From NCBI GenBank assembly GCA_963724435.1, contig CAVRUN010000021.1, positions 62,001-126,000 of the forward strand: DNA of 64,000 nucleotides, read 5' to 3'. Positions 49,325 through 58,352 of the stretch are shown piece after piece. This DNA comes from AP-15 sp963724435 (GTDB taxonomy: Bacteria; Pseudomonadota; Alphaproteobacteria; ATCC43930; CGMCC-115725). Each line of letters begins with the position of its first letter. The stretch's first letter is position 1. A model generated the notes under the pieces. That model worked only from the letters and a program-made list of their open reading frames with translations, was not told the DNA's origin and made no database searches. The position numbers and the translations under genes are program-made.

Positions 49325-52300
49325 ATGAGCATCTCAGAACCTTTTATCCGGCGGCCGATCGCGACCTCGCTACTGATGCTGGGTGTGCTGGTGTTTGGCG
49401 TCGCGGCCTACGGATTGTTGCCGGTCGCTTCACTGCCGAACGTCGATTTCCCCACGATCTCGGTGAACGCAACCTATCCGGGGGCGAGTCCCGATACGAT
49501 GGCGTCTGCGGTCGCCACGCCGCTCGAACAGCAATTTGCGGCGATCCCCGACCTCGACCAAATGACGTCGACAAGCGGCGTTGGCACAACAACAATCACT
49601 CTGCAATTCAACCTGGCGCGCAATATTGACGCCGCCGCGCAAGACGTGCAGCAGGCGATCAATGCCGCCAGCGGTTTATTGCCGCCGGACTTGCCAAGCC
49701 CGCCGACCTACCGCAAGACCAACCCCGCCGATCGCCCGGTGCTGATCTATGCGGTTCACTCCGACGGTCTCCCGGTTTATCGCATCGACAACTACGCGTA
49801 CACGGTGCTGGCGCAAAAGCTGTCAACCGTCCCCGGCGTGTCCGAGGCGCGGATCTTTGGACAAAAGCCGTACGCGGTTCACGTGCAGGTCAACCCCGGG
49901 TCACTCGCGTCTCGCGGGCTCGGCTTCGAAGATGTTCGCAATGCGCTGGTGACGGCGACCATCAATCGGCCGAAAGGCAATTTAGAGGGCGCGCACCAGA
50001 CTTACACGCTCGACACCAACGATCAGCTGTTTGACGCGGCCGCGTTCAACAATGTCATCGTCGCCTATCGGAACGGCGCCCCGGTCCGCGTCAAAGATGT
50101 CGGAGAGGCGACGGACGGGGTGCTGAATGCCAGGACCGGGGCCTGGTTTGGCGATACCCCAGCCGAGGGGTTGGCGATCCAGCGGCAGGCCGGCGCCAAT
50201 ACGATCCAACTGGTCGACACGATCAAAGCGATGATGCCCCGGCTCGAGGAGTTGATACCGCCATCGGTGAAGGTCGATTTACTCTCTGATCGCTCTGTGG
50301 TGATCCGCGCAGCCGTGCACGACGTGCAGATCACGATGTTGCTGACGATTGGCCTCGTCATTCTGGTGATCTTTTTATTCCTGCGGACCTTGTGGGCCAC
50401 GATCATTCCGAGCTTGGCCGTGCCGCTGTCGCTGCTCGCAACTTTTGCAATCATGTATGCGGCCGGCTACAGCCTCGACAATATCTCCTTGATGGCGTTG
50501 ACGATTTCGGTCGGCTTTGTCGTCGACGACGCGATCGTGATGATCGAGAACATCGTGCGCTACATCGAGCAGGGGATGCGCCCGTTCGACGCCGCATTAA
50601 AAGGCGCCGGCCAAATCGGATTTACGATCATCTCGATCACCTTTTCGCTGATCGCGGTGTTCATTCCTCTGTTTTTTATGGGCGGCATTATCGGTCGGTT
50701 GTTCCGGGAATTTGCCATTACCGTATCGGTGGCGGTCGTTGCTTCGGCAGCGATCTCGCTGACGCTGACGCCGGTCTTATGCTCGCTATTTTTAAAGGAG
50801 CAGGGGCTGCATTCATCGGGCCGCTTCAACCAGGCGGCCGAAGGTGCGTTCAACTGGATGCTCGCCACTTATGACCGCGGCCTGGGGTTTGTCTTTCGCC
50901 ATCAATTCGTAACGCTGTTGTCGACCTTGGCGCTGATCGTCATCACCGGGTATCTCTACGTGAAGATTCCCAAGGGGTTTTTTCCGCAACAGGACACCGG
51001 GTTCATTTTCGGCGAGGTTGACGCCCGCGAGGATTCGTCATTCTACAGCACCGCGGCATTGGCTCACCGGATCGCCGACATCGTTAGACGGGAGCCGGGT
51101 GTCTCAGGTGTTATTTGGTTCGCTGGCGCCTACTCCTACAATCCGACCGAAAACACCGCGCGGATGTTCATTCAGCTTAAGCCGCATGACGAGCGCGACC
51201 TGACCTCCGATCAGATCATTCAGAAGCTGCGCCCAAAGGTCGCCGCCGTCGAAGGCGTAAAATTCTTTATGCAGTCCGGTCAGGACGTCACGATTGGCGG
51301 ACGTCTCAGCCGCACCCAATACCAATACACCCTGACCGATACGGATCTCGGAGAACTGACGCACTGGGCGCCGATCCTCGAAGGAGCGATGAGGAAGCTG
51401 GCGGAGTTGCAGGATGTCAACTCCGACGAACAGGTCGCGGCACCGCATATCGCAATCGAGATCGACCGCGACGCCGCCTCTCGGCTTGGGATTTCGCCAT
51501 CGCTGATTGACGCCACGCTGTACGACGCGTTTGGTCAGCGCCAGGTCGCGACGATGTATACCGCGACTAATCAATACAAGGTGATCCTCGAGGTCAATCC
51601 GAAATTCCAAGAAGATCCGACAGCGCTGTCCAAGATTTACATTGCGGGGCCAAACGGCGCGCAAATCCCGTTAAGCTCGTTTGCTCATTTCTCCTCAAAG
51701 CTCGAGTCTCTGTCGGTCAATCATCAAGGCCAGTTCCCAGCGGTAACCTTGTCGTTCAATCTGACGCCAGGAACGGCGCTCGGTCCGGCGGTTGACAAGA
51801 TTTTGGCAATCAAGCAGCAGTTGCGTGTTCCGGCGACGCTCGAAGGCGCGTTCCAAGGTTCCGCGCAGGCCTTTCAGGCTTCACTGTCATCGATGCCGTT
51901 GCTGGTCGCGGCGGCAATTCTCGTCGTCTACATCGTCCTGGGCGTGCTTTACGAAAGCTATATTCACCCGCTCACGATCCTATCGGCATTGCCCTCGGCC
52001 GGTGTGGGCGCGCTCTTGGCGTTGATGTTGCTGCATTACGATTTGACCGTGATCGCGATGATCGGCGTCATCCTGCTGATCGGCATCGTCAAAAAGAACG
52101 CGATCATGATGATCGACTTTGCGTTGCAGGCCGAGCGGATCGAGGGCAAGAGCCCGCGCGAGGCGATTCACCAGGCCTGCCTGTTGCGCTTTCGGCCGAT
52201 CATGATGACGACCTTTGCAGCCTTGTTTGGCGCCATGCCGATCGCATTCGGGCAAGGGGCAGGCTCCGAATTACGGCGGCCGCTCGGTATTGCGATCGTC

Positions 52301-52474
52301 GGCGGGCTGCTCGTGTCGCAGTGGCTAACCCTATACACGACACCAATCATTTATCTTTATCTCGAACGATTTGCCAACTGGGTCGGTCGTCCGTACCGGC
52401 CGTCGCGAATGGCGGAGGTGCTGGCAGGCGAGGGCAGGCCGGTGCTGGTCCAAGAGCGCCAGGGCGCGGAGTGA
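49325..52474 (+). CDS. mdtB: RND efflux permease, MdtB-like
   Basis: 1049 residues, normal for the HAE1/MdtB family. Starts MSISEPFIRRPIATSLLMLGVLVFG. Proton-relay helix 4 includes VGFVVDDAIVMIENIVRYIEQGMRPFDAALKGA with the Asp pair. FFPQQDTGFIFG, SRTQYQYTLTD and KKNAIMMIDFALQAERIEG (second-half helix 10-11) are also typical. Twelve membrane helices. The MdtB-MdtC pair in enterobacteria works as a heterotrimer that exports bile salts and novobiocin; substrates here are unknown. Confidence 0.93.
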   Translation: MSISEPFIRRPIATSLLMLGVLVFGVAAYGLLPVASLPNVDFPTISVNATYPGASPDTMASAVATPLEQQFAAIPDLDQMTSTSGVGTTTITLQFNLARNIDAAAQDVQQAINAASGLLPPDLPSPPTYRKTNPADRPVLIYAVHSDGLPVYRIDNYAYTVLAQKLSTVPGVSEARIFGQKPYAVHVQVNPGSLASRGLGFEDVRNALVTATINRPKGNLEGAHQTYTLDTNDQLFDAAAFNNVIVAYRNGAPVRVKDVGEATDGVLNARTGAWFGDTPAEGLAIQRQAGANTIQLVDTIKAMMPRLEELIPPSVKVDLLSDRSVVIRAAVHDVQITMLLTIGLVILVIFLFLRTLWATIIPSLAVPLSLLATFAIMYAAGYSLDNISLMALTISVGFVVDDAIVMIENIVRYIEQGMRPFDAALKGAGQIGFTIISITFSLIAVFIPLFFMGGIIGRLFREFAITVSVAVVASAAISLTLTPVLCSLFLKEQGLHSSGRFNQAAEGAFNWMLATYDRGLGFVFRHQFVTLLSTLALIVITGYLYVKIPKGFFPQQDTGFIFGEVDAREDSSFYSTAALAHRIADIVRREPGVSGVIWFAGAYSYNPTENTARMFIQLKPHDERDLTSDQIIQKLRPKVAAVEGVKFFMQSGQDVTIGGRLSRTQYQYTLTDTDLGELTHWAPILEGAMRKLAELQDVNSDEQVAAPHIAIEIDRDAASRLGISPSLIDATLYDAFGQRQVATMYTATNQYKVILEVNPKFQEDPTALSKIYIAGPNGAQIPLSSFAHFSSKLESLSVNHQGQFPAVTLSFNLTPGTALGPAVDKILAIKQQLRVPATLEGAFQGSAQAFQASLSSMPLLVAAAILVVYIVLGVLYESYIHPLTILSALPSAGVGALLALMLLHYDLTVIAMIGVILLIGIVKKNAIMMIDFALQAERIEGKSPREAIHQACLLRFRPIMMTTFAALFGAMPIAFGQGAGSELRRPLGIAIVGGLLVSQWLTLYTTPIIYLYLERFANWVGRPYRPSRMAEVLAGEGRPVLVQERQGAE

Positions 52475-52585
52475 ATGTAATGAAGCGACCGGGAACTGCT
52501 GTCGGGCGGCCCACCGCAGCTCCCGCGCTATACACATGACCGGGGTCTTGGCGCCAAGGCGCGCTCGTACCTAGAGCAGCCTCCG

Positions 52586-55500
52586 ATGAGCATTTCTGAA
52601 CCTTTCATCCGGCGGCCGATCGCCACCTCCCTGTTGATGCTGGGGGTGCTGGTTTTTGGCATCGGCGCCTTCAACCTGCTGCCGGTTGCAGCGGTGCCCA
52701 ATGTCGACTTCCCGACGATCACCGTGACAGCACAGTACCCCGGCGCCAATCCCAGCACGATGGCGTCGGCGGTCGCGACTCCGCTCGAACAGCAATTCAT
52801 CTCGATCCCGTCGCTGAGCGAGATGACCTCGTGGAGCGGTGTCGGCGTCAGTTCGATCACGCTGCAATTCGACCTGAACCGCAATATCGATGCCGCGGCG
52901 GGCGACGTGCAGCAGGCGATCAATGCGGCCAGCGGCCTGTTGCCCAAGGACATGCCGACCCCACCGACCTACCGCAAGGTGAACCCGGCGAACTTTGCCA
53001 TCCTGATCTATGCGATCCACTCCGATGACCTGCCACCCTACGAGGTCGACCAGTACGCCACCAATGTCATCGCGGACCGCCTGTCGACCGAGCCCGGCGT
53101 CGGGCAGGTCTTTGTCTTCGGCTCGATGCCTTATGCCGCCCGCGTCCAGATCAATCCGGCGTCCCTCGCCGCCAAGGGGCTGGGGCTGGAGGACGTCCGC
53201 AACGCACTCGTCGCAGCGACGGTCAACGGGCCGAAGGGTGAAATCGAGGGCGATCAACAGGCGATCGCCCTCGATACAAACGACCAGCTGTTCAAAGCCG
53301 CGCAATACGGCAACATCATCATTGCCTACAAGAACGGCGCGCCGGTGCACATCAAGGATGTCGGCGACGTCATCAACTCGGTGCAGAACGAGCGGCTCCG
53401 CTCATGGTTCGGCGACCAGCGGGCAGAAGGCATCGCCATCCAGAAGGAGCCCGGCGCCAACACGGTCGCCGTGGTGGACCGCATCAGAGCGCTGATGCCG
53501 AAGCTCGAGCAGTCGCTGCCGCCCTCGGTCCATGTCGACCTGATGTCCGACCGCTCGCAGACGACGCGAGCGGCGATCAGCGACGTGCAATTGACCATGC
53601 TGCTGACGATCACCCTCGTCGTCGTCGTAATCTTCCTGTTCCTGCGGACGTTGTGGGCGACGGTGATCCCGAGCCTGGCGGTGCCGCTGTCGCTGCTCGC
53701 CACCTTCGGCGTCATGTATGTCGGCGGCTACAGCCTCGACAACATCTCGCTGATGGGGCTGACGATCTCGGTGGGCTTCATCGTCGACGATGCGATCGTC
53801 ATGATCGAAAACATCGTGCGTTATATGGAACAGGGGATGCGCCCGTTCGATGCGGCGCTGCGCGGTGCGGGGCAGATCGGCTTCACAATCGTGTCAATCA
53901 CGATTTCACTGATCGCCGTGTTCATCCCGTTGTTCTTCATGGGCGGGATCATCGGCCGGTTGTTCCGTGAGTTCGCCGTAACCGTAGCGGTGGCAGTGAT
54001 GGCGTCGGCGATCGTGTCGCTGACCCTGACCCCGGTCCTATGTTCGCTATTTCTGAAGCAGGAAGGGCTGCATCCCAAGGGCCGCTTTAACCGCGGCGCC
54101 GAGCGCGTGTTCCAGGCGGTGCTGCGCCGCTATGACCGCGGGCTCGGTTTCATCTTCCGCCATCAGTTCGCCGCGCTACTGGCGACGCTGCTGCTGATGG
54201 TCGCAACCGGGTATCTATACGTAAAAATGCCAAAGGGCTTTTTTCCGCAGCAGGATACCGGGTTCGTCTTCGGCGAACTTGATGTCCGCGAAGACGCTTC
54301 GATGATCCAAACCGACAAGATCCGGCGCAAGGTCGTCGACATCGTCATGCACGACCCCGGCGTGCAGGGCGTCTTCTCGTATGACGGCGCCACGCCCTAC
54401 AACCCCGCCGAGAATACCGCGCGCATCTTTTGGGGGCTGAAACCCTACGATCAACGCGACGCCACCGCAGAGCAGATCATCCAGCGGTTGCGCAAGAAGG
54501 TCGCTGCCATCGAGGGCGCCAAATTCTATATGCAAGTGCCGCAGAACATCACGGTTGGCGGCCGTCTGAGCCGCACGCAATACCAGTACACATTAACCGA
54601 CACCAATATCGACGAGCTCAACCATTGGGCGCCGATCATCGAAGCCGAAATGCGGAAACTGCCCGAACTGCAGCAAATCGCGTCCGATCAGCAGATTGCC
54701 GCCGCACATTTGGCTATCGAGATCGATCGCAATGTGGCCTATCGGCTCGGATTGTCGATGAACCAGATCGACCAGACGCTCTACGATGCATTTGGCCAGC
54801 GACAGGTCGCGACGATCTATACCGCGACTAACCAGTACAAGGTAATCCTCGAAGTCCAGCCGAAGTACCAGCACGACCCGAATCTGCTGTCCGAGATTTA
54901 CGTCTCCGGTCCCGGTGGCGTTCAGGTGCCGCTGGGCAGTTTCTCGCACTTCGCGCGGAAGGTCGAACCGTTGCTGATCAGCCACCAGGGTATCTTCCCG
55001 GCGGTCACACTGTCGTTCAACCTGGCTCCAGGTGTGGCACTCGGACAGGCGGTCGACGCCATTCAGGCGATGACCCAGCGCCTGCACGTGCCGCCGACGC
55101 TGAACGTCTCGTTCCAGGGAACCGCACAGGCCTTCCAGGCCTCGCTGTCGTCGATGCCGCTATTGGTCGCCGCGGCGATCCTCGTCGTCTATATCGTGCT
55201 GGGAATCCTTTACGAGAGCTACATCCATCCGATCACGATTCTGTCTGCGTTGCCCTCGGCCGGTGTCGGGGCGCTGCTGCTGCTGTGGCTTTTGCATTAT
55301 GATCTGTCGGTGATCGCGATCGTCGGCATCATCCTGCTGATCGGCATCGTAAAGAAAAACGCGATCATGATGATTGACTTTGCGCTTCAGGCCGAGCGGC
55401 TCGAAGGCAAAAGCCCGCAGGAAGCGATCCACCAGGCGTGCCTGCTGCGCTTCCGGCCGATCATGATGACGACTTTCGCCGCGCTGTTTGGCGCGATGCC

Positions 55501-55735
55501 GATCGCCTTTGGTCAGGGCGGCGGTGCGGAATTGCGCCAGCCGCTGGGCGTCGCGATCATCGGCGGACTGCTGGTGTCGCAATGGCTGACGCTCTACACG
55601 ACGCCGGTCATTTATCTCTATCTCGACCGCTTTGCCCGCTGGATCGGCCGGCCCTACCGCCCATCGCGGGTCGCGGAGGCGCTATCGGGGGAGGGCAGTC
55701 CGGTGTTGGCGCAAGAACGACAGAGCGCGGAGTGA
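52586..55735 (+). CDS. mdtC: RND efflux permease, MdtC-like
   Basis: 1049 residues, exactly the length of the preceding permease and very similar throughout, including the MSISEPFIRRPIATSLLMLGV start and the KKNAIMMIDFALQAER end segment. Functional Asp pair at IVDDAIVMIEN. Differences are concentrated in periplasmic loops (SLSEMTSWSGVGVSSITLQFDL against DLDQMTSTSGVGTTTITLQFNL), in keeping with different substrate-facing surfaces. The pair probably arose by tandem duplication and may form a mixed trimer, as MdtBC does. The 111-nt gap after the first permease shows no separate promoter. Confidence 0.92.
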   Translation: MSISEPFIRRPIATSLLMLGVLVFGIGAFNLLPVAAVPNVDFPTITVTAQYPGANPSTMASAVATPLEQQFISIPSLSEMTSWSGVGVSSITLQFDLNRNIDAAAGDVQQAINAASGLLPKDMPTPPTYRKVNPANFAILIYAIHSDDLPPYEVDQYATNVIADRLSTEPGVGQVFVFGSMPYAARVQINPASLAAKGLGLEDVRNALVAATVNGPKGEIEGDQQAIALDTNDQLFKAAQYGNIIIAYKNGAPVHIKDVGDVINSVQNERLRSWFGDQRAEGIAIQKEPGANTVAVVDRIRALMPKLEQSLPPSVHVDLMSDRSQTTRAAISDVQLTMLLTITLVVVVIFLFLRTLWATVIPSLAVPLSLLATFGVMYVGGYSLDNISLMGLTISVGFIVDDAIVMIENIVRYMEQGMRPFDAALRGAGQIGFTIVSITISLIAVFIPLFFMGGIIGRLFREFAVTVAVAVMASAIVSLTLTPVLCSLFLKQEGLHPKGRFNRGAERVFQAVLRRYDRGLGFIFRHQFAALLATLLLMVATGYLYVKMPKGFFPQQDTGFVFGELDVREDASMIQTDKIRRKVVDIVMHDPGVQGVFSYDGATPYNPAENTARIFWGLKPYDQRDATAEQIIQRLRKKVAAIEGAKFYMQVPQNITVGGRLSRTQYQYTLTDTNIDELNHWAPIIEAEMRKLPELQQIASDQQIAAAHLAIEIDRNVAYRLGLSMNQIDQTLYDAFGQRQVATIYTATNQYKVILEVQPKYQHDPNLLSEIYVSGPGGVQVPLGSFSHFARKVEPLLISHQGIFPAVTLSFNLAPGVALGQAVDAIQAMTQRLHVPPTLNVSFQGTAQAFQASLSSMPLLVAAAILVVYIVLGILYESYIHPITILSALPSAGVGALLLLWLLHYDLSVIAIVGIILLIGIVKKNAIMMIDFALQAERLEGKSPQEAIHQACLLRFRPIMMTTFAALFGAMPIAFGQGGGAELRQPLGVAIIGGLLVSQWLTLYTTPVIYLYLDRFARWIGRPYRPSRVAEALSGEGSPVLAQERQSAE

Positions 55736-55740
55736 CGCGG

Positions 55741-56299
55741 ATGGCGCGCAACCACATCGCGACCGAGCACATCGAGACCGCGGCGTTTCCGGCTGCCGAC
55801 CGCAGCTTTGGCTTTCTCGTTCACGACGTGTCGCGGCTCGTCAAACGGCGGTTTGAGCGCGCGGCGCGGCATACCGGGCTGCCGATCACCAGGCGTCAGG
55901 CTGCAGTGTTACTCTACATCGCGCGTAAGGAGGGCGTGAGTCAGGCCGAGGTTGCGACCTGGCTCGATATCGAGCCGATTGCGCTGGTGCGTATGCTCGA
56001 CAAGCTGAATGAAGAGGGCCTCGTCGAACGCCGCGCCCACCCGACCGATCGCAGGGTGCGGACATTGTGGCTGATGCCCGCCGCACGACGGGTGGTCGAG
56101 CGCATTCTCGAAATCAATCTGGCAATCCGCGAAGAGGCATTCGCCGGGCTGAATGCAGGAACGCGCGAACTCGATGATCACCGCACTCGCCAGCATCAAG
56201 GACAATTTGATGCTGCAGGAAGAGGCGGCGGTCAGCGAACGACCCGCCTCTGCAACCGAACCTGCCGTCGCGGCCGTTCCCGATCGCGTCGCCGGCTAA
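55741..56299 (+). CDS. MarR family transcriptional regulator, frameshifted near the C-terminus
   Basis: Starts at ATG 55741, 5 nt after the MdtC-like stop. Winged-helix core: GFLVHDVSRLVKRRFERAARHTGLPITRRQAAVLLYIARKEGVSQAEVATWL, DIEPIALVRMLDKLNEEGLVERRAHPTDRRVRTLWL. Through EEAFAGLNAGTRE (to about 56169) the family sequence is intact. Then the frame runs into unrelated arginine-rich sequence up to 56601, while in another frame the expected SMITALASIKDNLMLQEE continues to a TAA at 56297-56299. That implies one extra or two missing bases near 56170. Likely represses the adjacent efflux operon. The last dimerisation helix is lost if the shift is real. Confidence 0.8.
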
Positions 56300-56315
56300 C
56301 GCGGACTGCCTTGCC

Positions 56316-57563
56316 GTGGAGATGCGCCGCCGCGAGTTGCTGGCCGCGCCGGGTGCCTTCGTGCTCGCCGCCGCCGGCGAAAAACCGGTGCCGTCGACCC
56401 CCAACACGAACACCGACAACCGGCTCGACGGGATTTTGCGTCCTTATCTCGCTCAATACGGGTTGCCGGCGGTGGCCGCGGCGATCGTGCGTGACGGCCG
56501 GCTTGTCGCTTCCGGTGCGGTCGGCACGCGGCGGATCGGCAGCGATATCCCGGTCACGGTCAACGACCGCTTTCACATCGGCTCCGACACCAAGGCGATG
56601 ACCGCGCTTTTGGCGGCGATGCTGGTCGAGGCGGGCAAATTGCGCTGGGACGCTACGGTCGGAGCGATCTTTCCGGAACTTGCGGCGACGATGGCGCCTG
56701 GCGCCGCCGGCATCACTCTCGAACAGCTATTGTCGCATACGAGCGGCATCTCGAGCGGCAACCCGGCACAAGATAAGTTGATCGAGCAGTCCTTTGCCCA
56801 GCCGGGCAATCTCGACGAACTGCGTTATTGGATCGTCACCGGGCTCGTCAAGGAGCCGTTGCAGTCAAAGCCCGGTGAGAACTTCGCCTATTCGAACCTC
56901 GGCTACACATTGGCCGGCGCCATCATTGAGCGGCTCGGCGGAAAGACCTGGGAAGAGCTGATCGCCGAACGCATCTTTGACCCGCTTGGGCTCAAGACCG
57001 CCGGATTTGGACCGCAATCGAGCCTCAGCCGGGTCGACGCTCCACTCGGCCACCGGACATTGCCGGACGGCAGGCTGAAAGCGATGCTCGCCGGTCCCAA
57101 CGGCGACAACCCCGAAGTGATCGGACCCGCCGGAACCGTGCATCTATCGGTGCTCGATTTCGCCACTTGGGCCGGCTGGCAGACGGGCTCGGGCAAGCGC
57201 GGCCCGGCGCTGATTCATCCGGAAACCTTTGCCAAGCTGCACGCGATGGTCATCGAAATGCCGATAAAACCGGATGCGGCGGTCGGCACCCCATCGCGCG
57301 GCCGCTATGGACTGGGCATCGGAGAAATTACCCTGCCGTTCTCGCCGGAGCCGTTTCTATTCCACGGCGGCTCTAACGAAATGAACCTCGCCTACATCAT
57401 GATGCAGCCGAAATATAATTTCGCGATGGTCACGATGACCAACCGCGGCGGCAACAAGGCCGATGACGCACTGAAGTCGCTGAGCGCCGCACTGTACCAG
57501 GAATTCGGCCCAGCGACCGCTAGGCCTTCCGGCGCTACCCCGGCCGGCCAGCAATCGCGCTAA
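56316..57563 (+). CDS. serine hydrolase, beta-lactamase class C / D-aminopeptidase-like
   Basis: 415 residues from the GTG at 56316 (an ATG follows two codons later). RRRELLAAPGAFVLAAAGEK suggests an exported protein, perhaps by Tat. Catalytic motifs: SxxK as Ser-Asp-Thr-Lys in FHIGSDTKAMTALLAAML, YxN as Tyr-Ser-Asn in FAYSNLGYTLAGAII, and FHGGSNEM replacing KTG near the C-terminus. The HGG form is common in esterase or peptidase-like members rather than true beta-lactamases. Located 17 nt after the frameshifted marR and probably in the efflux operon. Confidence 0.85.
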   Translation: MEMRRRELLAAPGAFVLAAAGEKPVPSTPNTNTDNRLDGILRPYLAQYGLPAVAAAIVRDGRLVASGAVGTRRIGSDIPVTVNDRFHIGSDTKAMTALLAAMLVEAGKLRWDATVGAIFPELAATMAPGAAGITLEQLLSHTSGISSGNPAQDKLIEQSFAQPGNLDELRYWIVTGLVKEPLQSKPGENFAYSNLGYTLAGAIIERLGGKTWEELIAERIFDPLGLKTAGFGPQSSLSRVDAPLGHRTLPDGRLKAMLAGPNGDNPEVIGPAGTVHLSVLDFATWAGWQTGSGKRGPALIHPETFAKLHAMVIEMPIKPDAAVGTPSRGRYGLGIGEITLPFSPEPFLFHGGSNEMNLAYIMMQPKYNFAMVTMTNRGGNKADDALKSLSAALYQEFGPATARPSGATPAGQQSR

Positions 57564-58312
57564 GTCGCAAGATAGCCGCCGTCGACCCACAACTCGGCGC
57601 CGGTAATGTACGACGCCTCATCCGAGGCCAGGAACAATACGGCGTTGGCGACTTCCTCGGGACGGCCGGCGCGGCCCATCGGCACTTGTCGCAGCATCTT
57701 TGCGCGGACTTCGGGGTCGGCGGTGCGCCCGGACGAGCGCATCGGCGGCATCAGCCCGGGATGCACCGAATTGACCCGGATATTGTCGGCGCCGTGCTGC
57801 ACCGCTGCAGCCTTGGTCAGGGTCCGCACCGCACCCTTTGACGCGTTGTAGGCGACATGCACGCCGTGCTGGCCGGTAATCCCGGAAATCGACGATATGT
57901 TGACGATCGAACCGCCGCCTTGCGCCTTCATTAGGGGTATCGCGAACTTCATGCCGAGAAAGACCCCGCGAGCGTTGACCGCCATCAACCGGTCCCAAGC
58001 CGCGGTGTCGAACAAATCCGAGACGGCGCTGCCGCTCAATCCGGCGTCGTTGACCAGGATGTCGAGCCGACCATAGGCGGCGATGGTCGCATCGACCGCC
58101 GCCTTCCACTCTGTCTCGTCACTGACGTCGAGCCGATGGAAGATTGCTGCGCCGTTGGCTCGTGTGATGTCGGCAACGACACTCCTGCCGTCCTGCTCCA
58201 GCACATCGCAAACGGCGACTTTGGCCCCCTCGCCGGCGAAAATCTGCGCCATGCTGGCGCCCATGCCCGACGCCGCGCCGGTGATCAGCGCCACCTTGTT
58301 TTCGAGTCGCAT
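57560..58312 (-). CDS. SDR family NAD(P)-dependent oxidoreductase
   Basis: 250 residues. MRLENKVALITGAASGMGASMAQIF is the Rossmann entry (TGxxxGxG), VNDAG near residue 87, the catalytic triad Ser in NISSISGITGQHG and YNASKGAVRTLTKAA with Tyr and Lys, then VNSVHPGLM. Near-identical layouts occur in 3-oxoacyl-ACP reductase and glucose 1-dehydrogenase annotations; no substrate can be fixed. Overlaps the opposite-strand serine hydrolase stop by 4 nt. Confidence 0.9.
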   Translation of the reverse strand: MRLENKVALITGAASGMGASMAQIFAGEGAKVAVCDVLEQDGRSVVADITRANGAAIFHRLDVSDETEWKAAVDATIAAYGRLDILVNDAGLSGSAVSDLFDTAAWDRLMAVNARGVFLGMKFAIPLMKAQGGGSIVNISSISGITGQHGVHVAYNASKGAVRTLTKAAAVQHGADNIRVNSVHPGLMPPMRSSGRTADPEVRAKMLRQVPMGRAGRPEEVANAVLFLASDEASYITGAELWVDGGYLAT

Positions 58313-58352
58313 CGACCTCTCCTCCCTCGATTGTTAGCTGACTGCCCGCAGC

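Noticed and set aside
51104..51664. 186-codon minus-strand frame within the first RND pump gene
   Set aside because: Shadow of an intact 1049-residue pump; no ribosome-binding site and arginine-rich nonsense composition.
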